Source: JBBECJ01 sp963763325
GTDB lineage: Bacteria > Chloroflexota > Chloroflexia > Thermomicrobiales > CFX8
Assembly: GCA_963763325.1 (NCBI GenBank)
Contig: CAVXOL010000021.1
Coordinates: forward strand, 70,797-134,796
DNA length: 64,000 bases
Reading direction: 5' to 3'
The notes under the pieces are model-generated. The model was not told where the DNA came from, did no database searches, and saw only the letters and a list, made by a program, of their open reading frames with translations. This document shows, piece after piece, positions 36,857-44,840 of this stretch (its first letter is position 1; each line of letters opens with the position of its first letter). A program made the translations under genes and the position numbers.

Positions 36857-37390
36857 CATGCCTCATCCCTCACGACCGCATTGTATCCGCATCCATCGTG
36901 ATTGCCCGATTGGGAAACTACTGGCATTATCGCCAGCGTCTATTCGATGCGGGAAGGATGAGGGGAAGATGTCTGAGATTGAGTTTTTCAGCCAGCCGGC
37001 CGGAGACGAGGCGCGGCCGTTCTCACGGGCGACGAAGGCCGCCGGGCTGGTGTTCGTCTCCGGAATCTCCGGCGGCGTTGCCGGGAGCGCGACCGAGGAG
37101 GCCCGCGCCGCCATCAACAACATGAAAGCTGTCCTCGAAGAGGCCGGGACGACGTTGGAGCGCGTGATCCAGGTGACGCTGCTGATCACGAACTCTGCCG
37201 ATTATCAGGAGATCAACGCCGAGTACGTCAAGCACTTCCCGAATGGTCTCCCGGCCCGTCACACGGCCCGCTTCGGCGTCCCGACGCAGGCGAAGTGCGG
37301 GTTTGCGTGCATCGCGCTTGCGGGGGACGAGGGATGAGGCATGCGGCCGGGGCATGAGGGATATTCTGGGGCGGTCTCATCCCTCATGCC
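36857..37390. repeat. Family E repeats flanking the RidA gene
   Basis: CATGCCTCATCCCTC (36857-36871) is perfectly inverted at 37329-37343, overlapping the RidA stop codon. Just downstream GGCATGAGGGAT (37351-37362) is inverted at 37379-37390. The word is GAGGCATGAGGGAT. Confidence 0.7.
36969..37337 (+). CDS. RidA family protein (Rid/YjgF/UK114)
   Basis: A 122-residue small enzyme-like protein. ATG 36969 follows AGGGGAAG. The RidA pattern is intact: FSRATKAAGLVFVSGISGGV, EEARAAINNMKAVLEEAGTT, ADYQEINAEYVKHFP and the C-terminal LPARHTARFGVP with the substrate-contacting Arg. RidA proteins trim reactive enamine/imine intermediates released by PLP enzymes and form trimers in the cytosol. A second RidA-like gene is at 61123. 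The gene is bracketed by family E inverted repeats. Confidence 0.87.
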   Translation: MSEIEFFSQPAGDEARPFSRATKAAGLVFVSGISGGVAGSATEEARAAINNMKAVLEEAGTTLERVIQVTLLITNSADYQEINAEYVKHFPNGLPARHTARFGVPTQAKCGFACIALAGDEG

Positions 37391-37588
37391 TCGTTCCTTC
37401 GCATCGGAACGCGTGAACCACAGGCGAGTCGTCATCGCGGCGCCGGGCCAGGGCGAGTTTAATCCGACTACGCATATCTCCAACGTATGAGAAATGCGAT
37501 CGCCATTCTGCTGGACGTGGTACCGCGAGCGATTCATAATCGACTCCTTCACCCGCCTGAGCCGTCGCAAGAACAAGGAGCGTTCCGC

Positions 37589-38468
37589 ATGCAGCCAATC
37601 GGGCAGACAGATCGAGTTCGGATTCATGACGCCGCAGCACTGGCGTTCGTGGGAAGAGCTCGTCGAACTCTGGCGGTTCGCCGAATCGACGGGCTGGGAC
37701 TCGGCCTGGCTGATGGACCACTTCTCTTCAATGCGGGATGGGGAACTGGGGCCGTGTGTCGAAGCCTGGACGGCGCTGGCCGGGCTGGCTGCACTCGTCC
37801 CTCGCATCCGGCTCGGCACGTTCGTCAGCGGCATCACCCACCGCAATCCGGCCATCCTCTTCAAGCAGGCCGCGACCGTCGATGCGATCTCAGGCGGGCG
37901 GCTGGTTCTCGGGATGGGCGCTGCCTGGAACGAGCGCGAGCACCAGGCGCACGGCCTGACGTTCCCTTCTCCGGGTGAACGGGTCGATCGCATGGGCGAG
38001 GCGCTGGAGATATTGCACCTGCTCGAACGGCAGGACACAACCACGTTCCATGGCACCTACTACAGCGTCGATGAGATGCCCTTCTCGCCGAAGCCGGTCA
38101 ACGGCCACCTGCCGCTGTTGATCGGCAGCAAGGGGCGGCGAATGCTGCGGCATGTCGCGCGCCACGCTGACCTCTGGGAGGGTGGGACGACACCCGACGA
38201 GATCGCCAGACTGCGTACGCAACTCGCTGAAGAGTGTGCGGCGATTGGTCGCGATCCTGCCAGCATCACGATCGTCCTCGAGGCCGTTCATACGATCGTC
38301 CCCGATCCGCTCGGCTCCGAGGACCGCTTTCGCGAGCACGTGCGCGTCTACGCCGAGGCCGGCGTGCGCTGGTTCCTGTTCAACATCCCAGCCGGCCCAC
38401 TGACTCCAACACTGCGGACCATCTCCGAACGAGTGATTCCGGAGCTTCGGGCGATGTTCGGGCCCTGA
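37589..38468 (+). CDS. LLM class flavin-dependent oxidoreductase, N-terminal frameshift
   Basis: About 292 residues if one inserted base near 37606 is removed, joining MQPIG (ATG 37589, ribosome site AAGGAG) to QIEFGFMTPQHWRSWEELVE. The luciferase-like TIM barrel is clear: FAESTGWDSAWLMDHF, VPRIRLGTFVSGITHRNPAI, LFKQAATVDAISGGRLVLGM, GAAWNEREHQAHGL, LPLLIGSKGRRMLRHVARHA. The pattern fits F420- or FMN-dependent members acting on unknown substrates. It ends 230 bases before the ABC permease pair, so it is probably a separate unit. Confidence 0.85.
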
Positions 38469-38698
38469 CCAGATCGATCACCACAATCGACAGACGGCGA
38501 CGAGTGTTGCGAAATCGCGCGCGGCGTACTATGTTGCACGGCGCGCGTATGGCACACTACCGCGCACTTGGGGAATACGAATGAGCCAACTGAATAGTAT
38601 CGGCCTTCGAGGCATCGAGAGACGCCAGGACACGCTCCACGCGAGCGTTGCCGTCCGGCGCATTCGACCGTTAGCGCTGATTTGAACAGGACACTGCC

Positions 38699-39709
38699 GT
38701 GATTCTACGGATGATTGTCAGACGCCTGATCTTTCTGTTCTTCGTCCTCTTCGGTCTTTCGCTGATCACTTTCAGCCTCTCGCGCGTCATTCCAGGTGAT
38801 CCGGCGAGGCTGGTGGCCGGTCCGCGCGCTAGCCAGGAATCGGTTGAGATCATCCGCGAACGCTACAACCTCAACGATCCGCTCGTCAGCCAGTACGTCG
38901 ACTACATCAAAGGGGTCGCGATGCTCGACTTCGGCGATTCGACCAGCACGCGCCGGCCAGTTCTCAACGACCTCAAACAGTACCTCCCAGCGACGATCGA
39001 GCTGACACTGTTCGCCTTCCTGCTCTCGGTCATCATCGGGTTGCCGCTTGGTGTCATCTCAGCCGTCCGTCCCAATAGTGTCGTCGACGTGATAGGGCGT
39101 GTCGTCTCAATCACCGGGCTGGCGATGCCGTCCTTCTGGCTGGCGTTGATGCTCCAGTTCGCCTTCTTCGCCAAGCTCGGCTGGTTACCCGACGGTCAAC
39201 GCATACCATCAACAACCGAAGCTCCCGGCCAGATTACGACCATGTACACGATCGACTCGCTGCTGCATGGCGACATCGGCCTCTTCTGGACGGTCGTCAA
39301 GCACCTGACCATGCCGGCCACCGTCCTCGCCTACGGATCGCTGGCGGTTGTGACCCGGATGGTGCGCGGAGGGATGCTGGAGGTGCTCAATCAGGATTAT
39401 GTCCGGACAGCCCGCGCGAAAGGGCTGACCGAACGGGTCGTCGTCGTCCGTCACGCGCTCGGCAATGCGTTGCTGCCGACGATGACAGTGCTTGGCCTGC
39501 AGGTCGGCCTGTTGTTCGGTGGCGCTGTCCTGGTCGAGATCGTCTTCTCGTGGCCGGGGGTTGGGCGCTACGCCGTCAGCGCCATCAACGGCTTCGACTA
39601 CAACGCGATCATGGGGACGACGCTGCTGATCGCGTTCCTGTATGTGCTTGTGAATATGGTCGTCGACGTGCTGTATGTCATCATCGACCCGAGGATAAGC
39701 TACGCATGA
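38699..39709 (+). CDS. ABC transporter permease (DppB/OppB type)
   Basis: A 336-residue inner-membrane permease starting at GTG 38699. The first helix (RRLIFLFFVLFGLSLITFSL) and LSRVIPGDPAR, the periplasmic loop, then core helices IELTLFAFLLSVIIGLPLGV and the EAA loop DYVRTARAKGLTERVVVVRH-ALGNALLP that docks on the ATPase, plus GAVLVEIVFSWPGVGRYAV, are typical of the peptide/nickel family. It overlaps the second permease by ATGA. No substrate-binding or ATPase gene is adjacent in this window. Confidence 0.9.
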   Translation: MILRMIVRRLIFLFFVLFGLSLITFSLSRVIPGDPARLVAGPRASQESVEIIRERYNLNDPLVSQYVDYIKGVAMLDFGDSTSTRRPVLNDLKQYLPATIELTLFAFLLSVIIGLPLGVISAVRPNSVVDVIGRVVSITGLAMPSFWLALMLQFAFFAKLGWLPDGQRIPSTTEAPGQITTMYTIDSLLHGDIGLFWTVVKHLTMPATVLAYGSLAVVTRMVRGGMLEVLNQDYVRTARAKGLTERVVVVRHALGNALLPTMTVLGLQVGLLFGGAVLVEIVFSWPGVGRYAVSAINGFDYNAIMGTTLLIAFLYVLVNMVVDVLYVIIDPRISYA

Positions 39710-40695
39710 GCATTGAAGAGACGAGCGCCCAACCAATTCGCCCCGTCGCTGACAGCGGCACAACCGGCGCGCAAGCAGCCGAAACACTGGCCGGGGCCGG
39801 GCGCGTCGTGCGCCTCTCGGAGGACAGAAGCCGGCGCGCCAGGCTGCGCCGCTTCAACAATCAGTTCTTCCGCGGCCAGCCACTGAACGTGCTCGGCGTC
39901 GCCATCATTGTCGTCTTCCTGATCATGACTGCCTTCGGGGAACAACTGGTCATGCTGCGCGGCGACATGTACGATCCGACCCAGCCGAACATCGTCGATA
40001 AGCTGACCGGCCCTTCGTGGGAACACTGGTTCGGGACCGATGACCTCGGCCGCGATGTCTTCGCTCGTGTTGTCTCAGGCGCGAAGTATTCGCTGGCGAT
40101 TGCCTTCGTGATCCTGATCATCGCCGTCACGAGCGGCACGATCATCGGCGCCGTCGCCGGCTATTTCGGCGGGATGATCGATGAGCTGCTGATGCGGCTG
40201 ACGGACATGTTCCTGGCCTTCCCGGCGCTGATCCTTGCGATCGCGATCGCCGCCTCGCTCGGCCCAAGCCTGCGCAACACCGTCATCGCCCTCTCGGTCG
40301 TCTACTGGCCATGGTATGCCCGGTTGGTGCGCGCCCAGGTACTGAGCATCAAGACGCGTGAGTATGTCGAAGCGGCACGCTCGATTGGCACACCGGGGAG
40401 CAGGATCCTGTTGCGCCACATCATGCCCAACGCCGTCAGCGTCGTCATCATCCAGATGACACTCGATGTCGGCTACGCGGTCCTGGCGACCTCCGGCCTC
40501 TCGTTCATCGGCCTCGGCGCCCAGCCACCGACCCCGGAATGGGGCCGCCTCATCACTGACGGACGCCAGTTCTTCCGCGACTCGTGGTGGTTTATCACCT
40601 TCCCCGGCCTGGCGCTGACGTTGACTGTACTGGGCTTCAACCTCGTCGGCGACGGCCTGCGCGACTATCTCGACCCACGGACGCGCAAGGCGTAG
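39706..40695 (+). CDS. ABC transporter permease (DppC/OppC type)
   Basis: A 329-residue permease overlapping dppB-like by 4 bases (ATGA), showing translational coupling. A hydrophilic N-terminus is followed by the family N-terminal helix (PLNVLGVAIIVVFLIMTAFG), HWFGTDDLGRDVFARVVSGA, LAIAFVILIIAVTSGTIIGA and the EAA loop EYVEAARSIGTPGSRILLRH-IMPNAVSV, ending LGFNLVGDGLRDYLDPR. It pairs with the upstream permease to form the channel of a peptide, nickel or oligosaccharide importer. The partners are presumably encoded elsewhere. Confidence 0.9.
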   Translation: MSIEETSAQPIRPVADSGTTGAQAAETLAGAGRVVRLSEDRSRRARLRRFNNQFFRGQPLNVLGVAIIVVFLIMTAFGEQLVMLRGDMYDPTQPNIVDKLTGPSWEHWFGTDDLGRDVFARVVSGAKYSLAIAFVILIIAVTSGTIIGAVAGYFGGMIDELLMRLTDMFLAFPALILAIAIAASLGPSLRNTVIALSVVYWPWYARLVRAQVLSIKTREYVEAARSIGTPGSRILLRHIMPNAVSVVIIQMTLDVGYAVLATSGLSFIGLGAQPPTPEWGRLITDGRQFFRDSWWFITFPGLALTLTVLGFNLVGDGLRDYLDPRTRKA

Positions 40696-40702
40696 CGGAG
40701 TC

Positions 40703-40725
40703 GGTCAGCCAGTCAGCCAGTCAGC
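40703..40725. repeat. GTCAGCCA tandem repeat (family F)
   Basis: About three copies of the 8-base word GTCAGCCA directly after the permease stop codon. Confidence 0.6.
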
Positions 40726-40744
40726 ATAGGAGAACCGGGGAATA

Positions 40745-40813
40745 GTCCACTCCCTCCGGACGCTACGATCCGTTGACGCCTGAAAGCGAACGTCGATAGC
40801 AGAGGGAGTGGAC
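40745..40813 (+). promoter_or_regulatory. Leader hairpin occluding the sulfurtransferase ribosome site
   Basis: GTCCACTCCCTC (40745-40756) and GAGGGAGTGGAC (40802-40813) are perfect 12-bp arms. The 3' arm contains the Shine-Dalgarno GAGGGAG and ends directly at ATG 40814, so pairing would block translation. Confidence 0.5.
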
Positions 40814-41698
40814 ATGCCAACGGAGCGAGTACCGGCACTGGTTGAGACCGATTGGCTGGCGGAGCATCTGGACGATCCCGGCCTGCGGGTGCTGGAGAGC
40901 ACCGTCTTCCTGAAGCGCGATCCTGAGACCGGGGCGGCGACGATCGAGAGTGGCCGCGACGAGTGGGCTGCCGGCCATATCCCCGGTAGTGCCTTCGCCG
41001 ACATCATCGAGGACCTGTCCGAGACCGACAACCCACGCTTCCGCTTCGAGGCGCCGTCGGCGGAAAAGCTGGCAAAGGCGCTCGGCAGGCTGGGCATTGG
41101 CGACGATGCGCGGGTCGTCATCTACGACCGGGCCGGCAACGCCTGGGCCGCCCGTGTCTGGTGGATGCTGCGCTCGGCCGGATTCGACAACGCCGGTGTT
41201 CTCAACGGCGGCTGGGCGAAGTGGACTGCCGAGGGGCGTCCCGTCTCGACCGAGCCATCGACCTATCCGGCAGCGACGCTGACGCCGACGCCACGTCCGG
41301 AACTGTTCGCGCAGAAGGAGGATGTCCTGGCGGCAATCGAGGACGGCGCGACCTGCATCGTCAACGCGCTCTCGCCGGCGAACCACAGCGGCGAGGAGCT
41401 GACCTACAACGGACGGCGCGGCCACATCCCGACCGCCGTCAACGTCCCCTCGGCCGGCCCGACCGGCATCGTCGATCCTGCGACAATGACCTACCTGCCG
41501 GCTGCCGACATTCGCCGCACGTTCGAAGAGAGCGGCGCGCTGGCCGGAGAGCGGGTCATCAGCTACTGCGGCGGCGGGATCGCCGCGTCCAGCACGGCTT
41601 TCGCCCTGCACCTGATCGGTGTCGACAACGTGGCCGTCTACGACGGCTCCCTCACCGAGTGGACCGCCGACCCGGACCTGCCGCTGGTGACGGATTGA
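40814..41698 (+). CDS. Thiosulfate/3-mercaptopyruvate-type sulfurtransferase (two rhodanese domains)
   Basis: A 294-residue tandem rhodanese. The first, non-catalytic domain has ESGRDEWAAGHIPGSAFADI and VVIYDRAGNAWAARVWWMLR; the second has YNGRRGHIPTAVNVPSAGPT and the active-site loop VISYCGGGIAASSTAFALHL with catalytic Cys252. The loop CGGGIA is nearer to mercaptopyruvate-type (CGSGVT) than to thiosulfate-type (CRKGVT) enzymes. It transfers sulfur to cyanide or thiol acceptors. Start ATG 40814 lies at the end of a hairpin that includes its ribosome site. Confidence 0.88.
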   Translation: MPTERVPALVETDWLAEHLDDPGLRVLESTVFLKRDPETGAATIESGRDEWAAGHIPGSAFADIIEDLSETDNPRFRFEAPSAEKLAKALGRLGIGDDARVVIYDRAGNAWAARVWWMLRSAGFDNAGVLNGGWAKWTAEGRPVSTEPSTYPAATLTPTPRPELFAQKEDVLAAIEDGATCIVNALSPANHSGEELTYNGRRGHIPTAVNVPSAGPTGIVDPATMTYLPAADIRRTFEESGALAGERVISYCGGGIAASSTAFALHLIGVDNVAVYDGSLTEWTADPDLPLVTD

Positions 41699-41707
41699 CG
41701 GGTAGTT

Positions 41708-41830
41708 AGCCGGTCAGCCGGTCAGCTGTCAGCCATCAGCCTGTTGGTTTGTCTCGATAGGGACGATCCGTCCGATACGCACGGACAGGCTGATTTCGAC
41801 TGCTGATGGCCGACCGGCTGACCGGCTGAT
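41708..41830. repeat. Imperfect inverted repeat of CCGGTCAGC words (family F)
   Basis: AGCCGGTCAGCCGGTC plus AGCCATCAG (41708-41739) pairs with CTGATGGCCGACCGGCTGAC-CGGCT (41803-41827), with a 6-base insertion in the left arm. It lies between the sulfurtransferase and cupin genes. Confidence 0.7.
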
Positions 41831-41885
41831 AGCTGATGACCCGTACAATGGGCCGTCCGTAGATGGAGCGAGAAGGAGGAGTGCG

Positions 41886-42269
41886 ATGGACGGTCCGTTC
41901 GCGCGGTGGGAGGATGTCGAGGAGTGGACCGGCCACGAGGGTGGCTGGCGGGGGCGGCGGCTGGTCTTTGGCGGGAACTGGGTGCTGCATATGACGGTCG
42001 AGGCCGGCTTTCACTGGGCGCACAGTCATCCGCAGTCGCAGGTCGTCTGGCTGACGAGTGGAGAACTGCTGGCGAAGATCGGTGATCCTGAGCAGCCGAA
42101 GGAGATCCGGGAGCAGGTGATCCGCCCTGGCGACCTGCTGCTGATCCCCAGTAACGTCCATCACGACATGACGGCGCTGACCGATCTCGAAGCCTGGGAA
42201 ACGCGTGGGATGGAAGGCCCTGACGGCTGGGAGGAGTTCTCGGTCCGGATCGCGCCCGGTGGAGGCTGA
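41886..42269 (+). CDS. Cupin domain protein
   Basis: A 127-residue single-domain cupin. ATG 41886 follows AAGGAGGAG. HWAHSHPQSQVVWLTSGELL supplies the first motif (His, His, Gln rather than the usual Glu) and PGDLLLIPSNVHHDMTALTD the second with its His pair. The N-terminus (EDVEEWTGHEGGWRGRRLVF) is typical of small cupins annotated as sensors or isomerases. It overlaps the next (TPR) gene by 11 bases, so the two are likely translated together. Confidence 0.83.
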   Translation: MDGPFARWEDVEEWTGHEGGWRGRRLVFGGNWVLHMTVEAGFHWAHSHPQSQVVWLTSGELLAKIGDPEQPKEIREQVIRPGDLLLIPSNVHHDMTALTDLEAWETRGMEGPDGWEEFSVRIAPGGG

Positions 42270-42750
42270 GCGCGATCGGCGGCTGGCCGAGGCCGTCAGC
42301 CTGCGAGAACGTGGCCATGCCGAACAGGCTCGTCCACTGCTGATCGCGCTGGCGGGGGAGCTTCCCGATGACGCCGAGGTCCAGTACCAGGCGGCCTGGG
42401 TGCACGACTATCTCGGGCTGGAAGAGGACGCCGTCCCCTATTACGAGCGGGCGCTGGCGCTCGGGCTGCCGGAGCCGGAGCAGGAGGGACTCGTCCTGGG
42501 TCTCGGCAGCACGTATCGCAACGTCGGGCGGGTCGTCGATTCGCTGGCGCTACTTGAACGGGGTGTCATCGCCTATCCCGAGAATCACGCGATGCGCTGC
42601 TTCCTGGCGCTCTCCCGCCTCTCGAACAATGAGCCGGACGAAGCGCTCGCACTCGCCTTTGATGTGATCCTCACCACCAGCGACGACGCAACGATCGAAC
42701 GCTACCGACGTGCGTTGTCATCGTATCGGGATGAGTTGCGGGACTCCTGA
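42259..42750 (+). CDS. Tetratricopeptide repeat protein
   Basis: About 163 residues from GTG 42259, inside the end of the cupin gene. It consists of TPR-like helix pairs: LAEAVSLRERGHAEQARPLL, VQYQAAWVHDYLGLEEDAVP-YYERALALG, LGSTYRNVGRVVDSLALLER, FLALSRLSNNEPDEALALAF, ending YRRALSSYRDELRDS. This is the small 'tetratrico peptide repeat' group often found next to acetyltransferases. A role as a protein-binding scaffold is inferred. Confidence 0.82.
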   Translation: MEAERDRRLAEAVSLRERGHAEQARPLLIALAGELPDDAEVQYQAAWVHDYLGLEEDAVPYYERALALGLPEPEQEGLVLGLGSTYRNVGRVVDSLALLERGVIAYPENHAMRCFLALSRLSNNEPDEALALAFDVILTTSDDATIERYRRALSSYRDELRDS

Positions 42751-42773
42751 TGCCTGGGAGATAACGCGGCATT

Positions 42774-42945
42774 CACAGCCGGTAGGGGCCGATCCTGTAT
42801 CGGCCCGCGCCGTGAGGCGCCCGGTTTGACGATGGTATGCGCTTGCCACAGGTCGCCAGTCGACTGGCACCCGTGGGAACCATAACAGCATCAACGGGAC
42901 GCCTCACGGCGCGGGCCGATACAGGATCGGCCCCTACCGGCTGTG
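42774..42945. repeat. Inverted repeat, family B copy 3
   Basis: Arms 42774-42819 and 42900-42945 are a perfect 46-bp inverted repeat (CACAGCCGGTAGGGGCCGAT, CCTGTATCGGCCCGCGCCGT, GAGGCG) around an 80-base centre. It fills the gap downstream of the TPR gene. Confidence 0.88.
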
Positions 42946-42987
42946 AGATGCCGCCGTATCTCCATGCGTCGCGTGAGTCCTTGGCTT

Positions 42988-43033
42988 ATCCTCCACTGCG
43001 GTTCAGGATGACAAGTCGAAGAGTCGTGTCCTC
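42988..43033. repeat. Solo arm of inverted-repeat family A
   Basis: TATCCTCCACTGCGGTTCAG-GATGACAA matches the right arm of the family A elements, followed by a diverged tail ending GTGTCCTCG. No partner arm was found nearby. Confidence 0.65.
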
Positions 43034-43042
43034 GTCAACGCG

Positions 43043-43843
43043 TCACGTGTCACGCCGCAACGCCTCGGCGGTCGCAGCATCGGCCGGGAAGAACGACTCG
43101 ATCGTGAGCTCGTCGAGGGTGACGTCGACGGCGGTGCCGAAGACGGTCGTTGTCGTGAAGAATGAGAGCAGGCCGTTGGGGGTCCGCAGGCGGATCGGGA
43201 CGACGAGGTCGCCGTAGCGAGCATCATCAAGGCGATGGGCGTTGTCGTCTGGGGCGGGATACCCGCTCAGTTCCGTGTGCAGGTCCGCCAGGACCGGATC
43301 GTGGCTCATCTCAACCTCCCGCGCGAGCCGCGTCAGGATGTGGCTGCGCCAGAAGGCGAGGTTTGCCGTTCGCTGCGCGAGGCCGTCGGGGTGGAGGCTG
43401 AGCCGCAGGACATTCACGGGCGGTGCCAGCAGCTCGGGCGCGACGCCATCCAGTAACGGCCCGACGGCGCGGTTGGCTGCGACGAGGTTCCAGTGCCGGT
43501 CGATGGCCAGCGCGGGATACGGCTCGTGACCGGCCAGGACGAGATCGACCGCCTCACGCACAATACGCATGGCTGGGTCGTCGAGCGGTGTCGCGGCATA
43601 GATAGGCGCGTAACCTGCGGCGACGAGCAGCGTGTTGCGCTCACGCAGCGGGACGTCGAGATGCTCAGCCAGCCGGACCAGCATCTCACGGCTTGGCTGC
43701 GACCGGCCAGTCTCGACGAACGAGAGGTGCCGGGTCGAGACATCGGCGTTCAGGGCGAGGTCAAGCTGGCTGAGCCGGCGATGCTGCCGCCAGTTTCGCA
43801 ACTGCTCTCCAACCGATCGATGGGTGCGCTGTGCCTGTGCCAT
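43043..43843 (-). CDS. XRE family regulator with MmyB-like ligand domain
   Basis: A 266-residue protein. Residues 8-70 form an XRE HTH (LRNWRQHRRLSQLDLALNAD, VSTRHLSFVETGRSQPSREM). The rest is the MmyB-like PAS-type ligand domain: YPALAIDRHWNLVAANRAVG, LLDGVAPELLAPPVNVLRLS, ending PNGLLSFFTTTTVFGTAVDV. Such proteins control adjacent genes in response to fatty-acid-like ligands. ATG 43843 is used; earlier in-frame ATGs lack clear support. It is divergent from the NTF2-like gene at 43985, a likely target. Confidence 0.87.
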   Translation of the reverse strand: MAQAQRTHRSVGEQLRNWRQHRRLSQLDLALNADVSTRHLSFVETGRSQPSREMLVRLAEHLDVPLRERNTLLVAAGYAPIYAATPLDDPAMRIVREAVDLVLAGHEPYPALAIDRHWNLVAANRAVGPLLDGVAPELLAPPVNVLRLSLHPDGLAQRTANLAFWRSHILTRLAREVEMSHDPVLADLHTELSGYPAPDDNAHRLDDARYGDLVVPIRLRTPNGLLSFFTTTTVFGTAVDVTLDELTIESFFPADAATAEALRRDT

Positions 43844-43984
43844 GTCGGGATCGTACCGCCGATCGCGCATCGCCGCCATTACCTGCGACGTAATCGACGG
43901 CATGTAGATTCCCCGGCAGAATGGACGCACGGTAGCCGGCGACGATGGGTGACGCCGGCCAGACAGGGACACAGGAGGTCCAGC

Positions 43985-44359
43985 ATGTCCACGACGACGG
44001 ATGTCAGCACAACGGTTAATACCTACGTCGCGGCCTGGAACGAGACTGACCCGGTGCGGCGGCGCGGGTTGATCGCCGAGGCATGGGCCGAAGACGGCAG
44101 CTATCTCGATCCGGTGCTGTCCGGGGAGCGCCATAGCGGCATCGACGCGATGATCGCGGCTGCTCAGGAACAGTTCGACGGCTATGTGGTCCGGCTGGCC
44201 GGGCCGGTCGATAGCCACCACGACCGCATCCGCTTTCAATGGGAAATCGGCCCGACGGACGGTGGCGAGGCTGCCGTTATCGGGATCGACTTCGGGGTCG
44301 TCGGGCCTGACGGCCGGCTGCAGTCGATCACCGGGTTCTTCGACCGCTATCCCCAGTAG
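43985..44359 (+). CDS. Nuclear transport factor 2 / SnoaL-like protein
   Basis: A 124-residue cone-shaped NTF2-fold protein. ATG 43985 follows CAGGAGGTCC. VNTYVAAWNETDPVRRRGLI, WAEDGSYLDPVLSGERHSGI-DAMI, and the closing strand GPDGRLQSITGFFDRYP are typical. The fold binds small hydrophobic ligands in isomerases and cyclases. It is divergent from the MmyB-type regulator and followed by the small membrane-protein gene after 72 bases. Confidence 0.83.
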   Translation: MSTTTDVSTTVNTYVAAWNETDPVRRRGLIAEAWAEDGSYLDPVLSGERHSGIDAMIAAAQEQFDGYVVRLAGPVDSHHDRIRFQWEIGPTDGGEAAVIGIDFGVVGPDGRLQSITGFFDRYPQ

Positions 44360-44431
44360 CAACAGCGTTCCGTTGCACGGTCCGAGGGGCGGCGTCCACC
44401 GCCCCTCGCGAGATATGGACAGGAGGAATCT

Positions 44432-44840
44432 GTGATCACTGCCATCCTGAGAACCAACGCCGAACAATCGTCGTTGCTACGCCGGTCGCTGCTGGCAGAT
44501 GTCGTCGTGTCCGGCAGCGCCGGTCTGCTGCTGACACTGGCCGCCGGGCCGCTCGGGGATCTGTTCGATCTGCCGGTCTCGCTGCTGCGAGTCGCCGGTA
44601 TCTCGTTCCTGCCCTACGCGGCGTTCGTCGCCTATGTCGCGACGCGCGCGGAGATCCCACGTCCCGGTGCCTGGGCAGTCGTCGGCGCCAACCTGACCTG
44701 GGCAGCTGTCAGCCTGCTGGCGCTCGTCGCTGGCTGGGTCGATCCATCGGGCATCGGTGTCGCGTTTGTCGATTGCACAGGCGGCAGCCGTCAGCGTCTT
44801 TGCCGGGTTGCAATACGCCGGCCTGCGTCGCGAGGCGTGA
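44432..44840 (+). CDS. Small four-helix integral membrane protein, one frameshift
   Basis: About 135 residues from GTG 44432 (ribosome site AGGAGG). Four hydrophobic helices: LADVVVSGSAGLLLTLAAGP, VAGISFLPYAAFVAYVATRA, VVGANLTWAAVSLLALVAGW, and after one extra base at about 44771 IAQAAAVSVFAGLQYAGLRR with stop TGA 44838-44840. The topology resembles small DoxX/SPW-like membrane proteins without a confident family. The 3' end overlaps the converging FNT channel gene by 50 bases. Confidence 0.65.
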
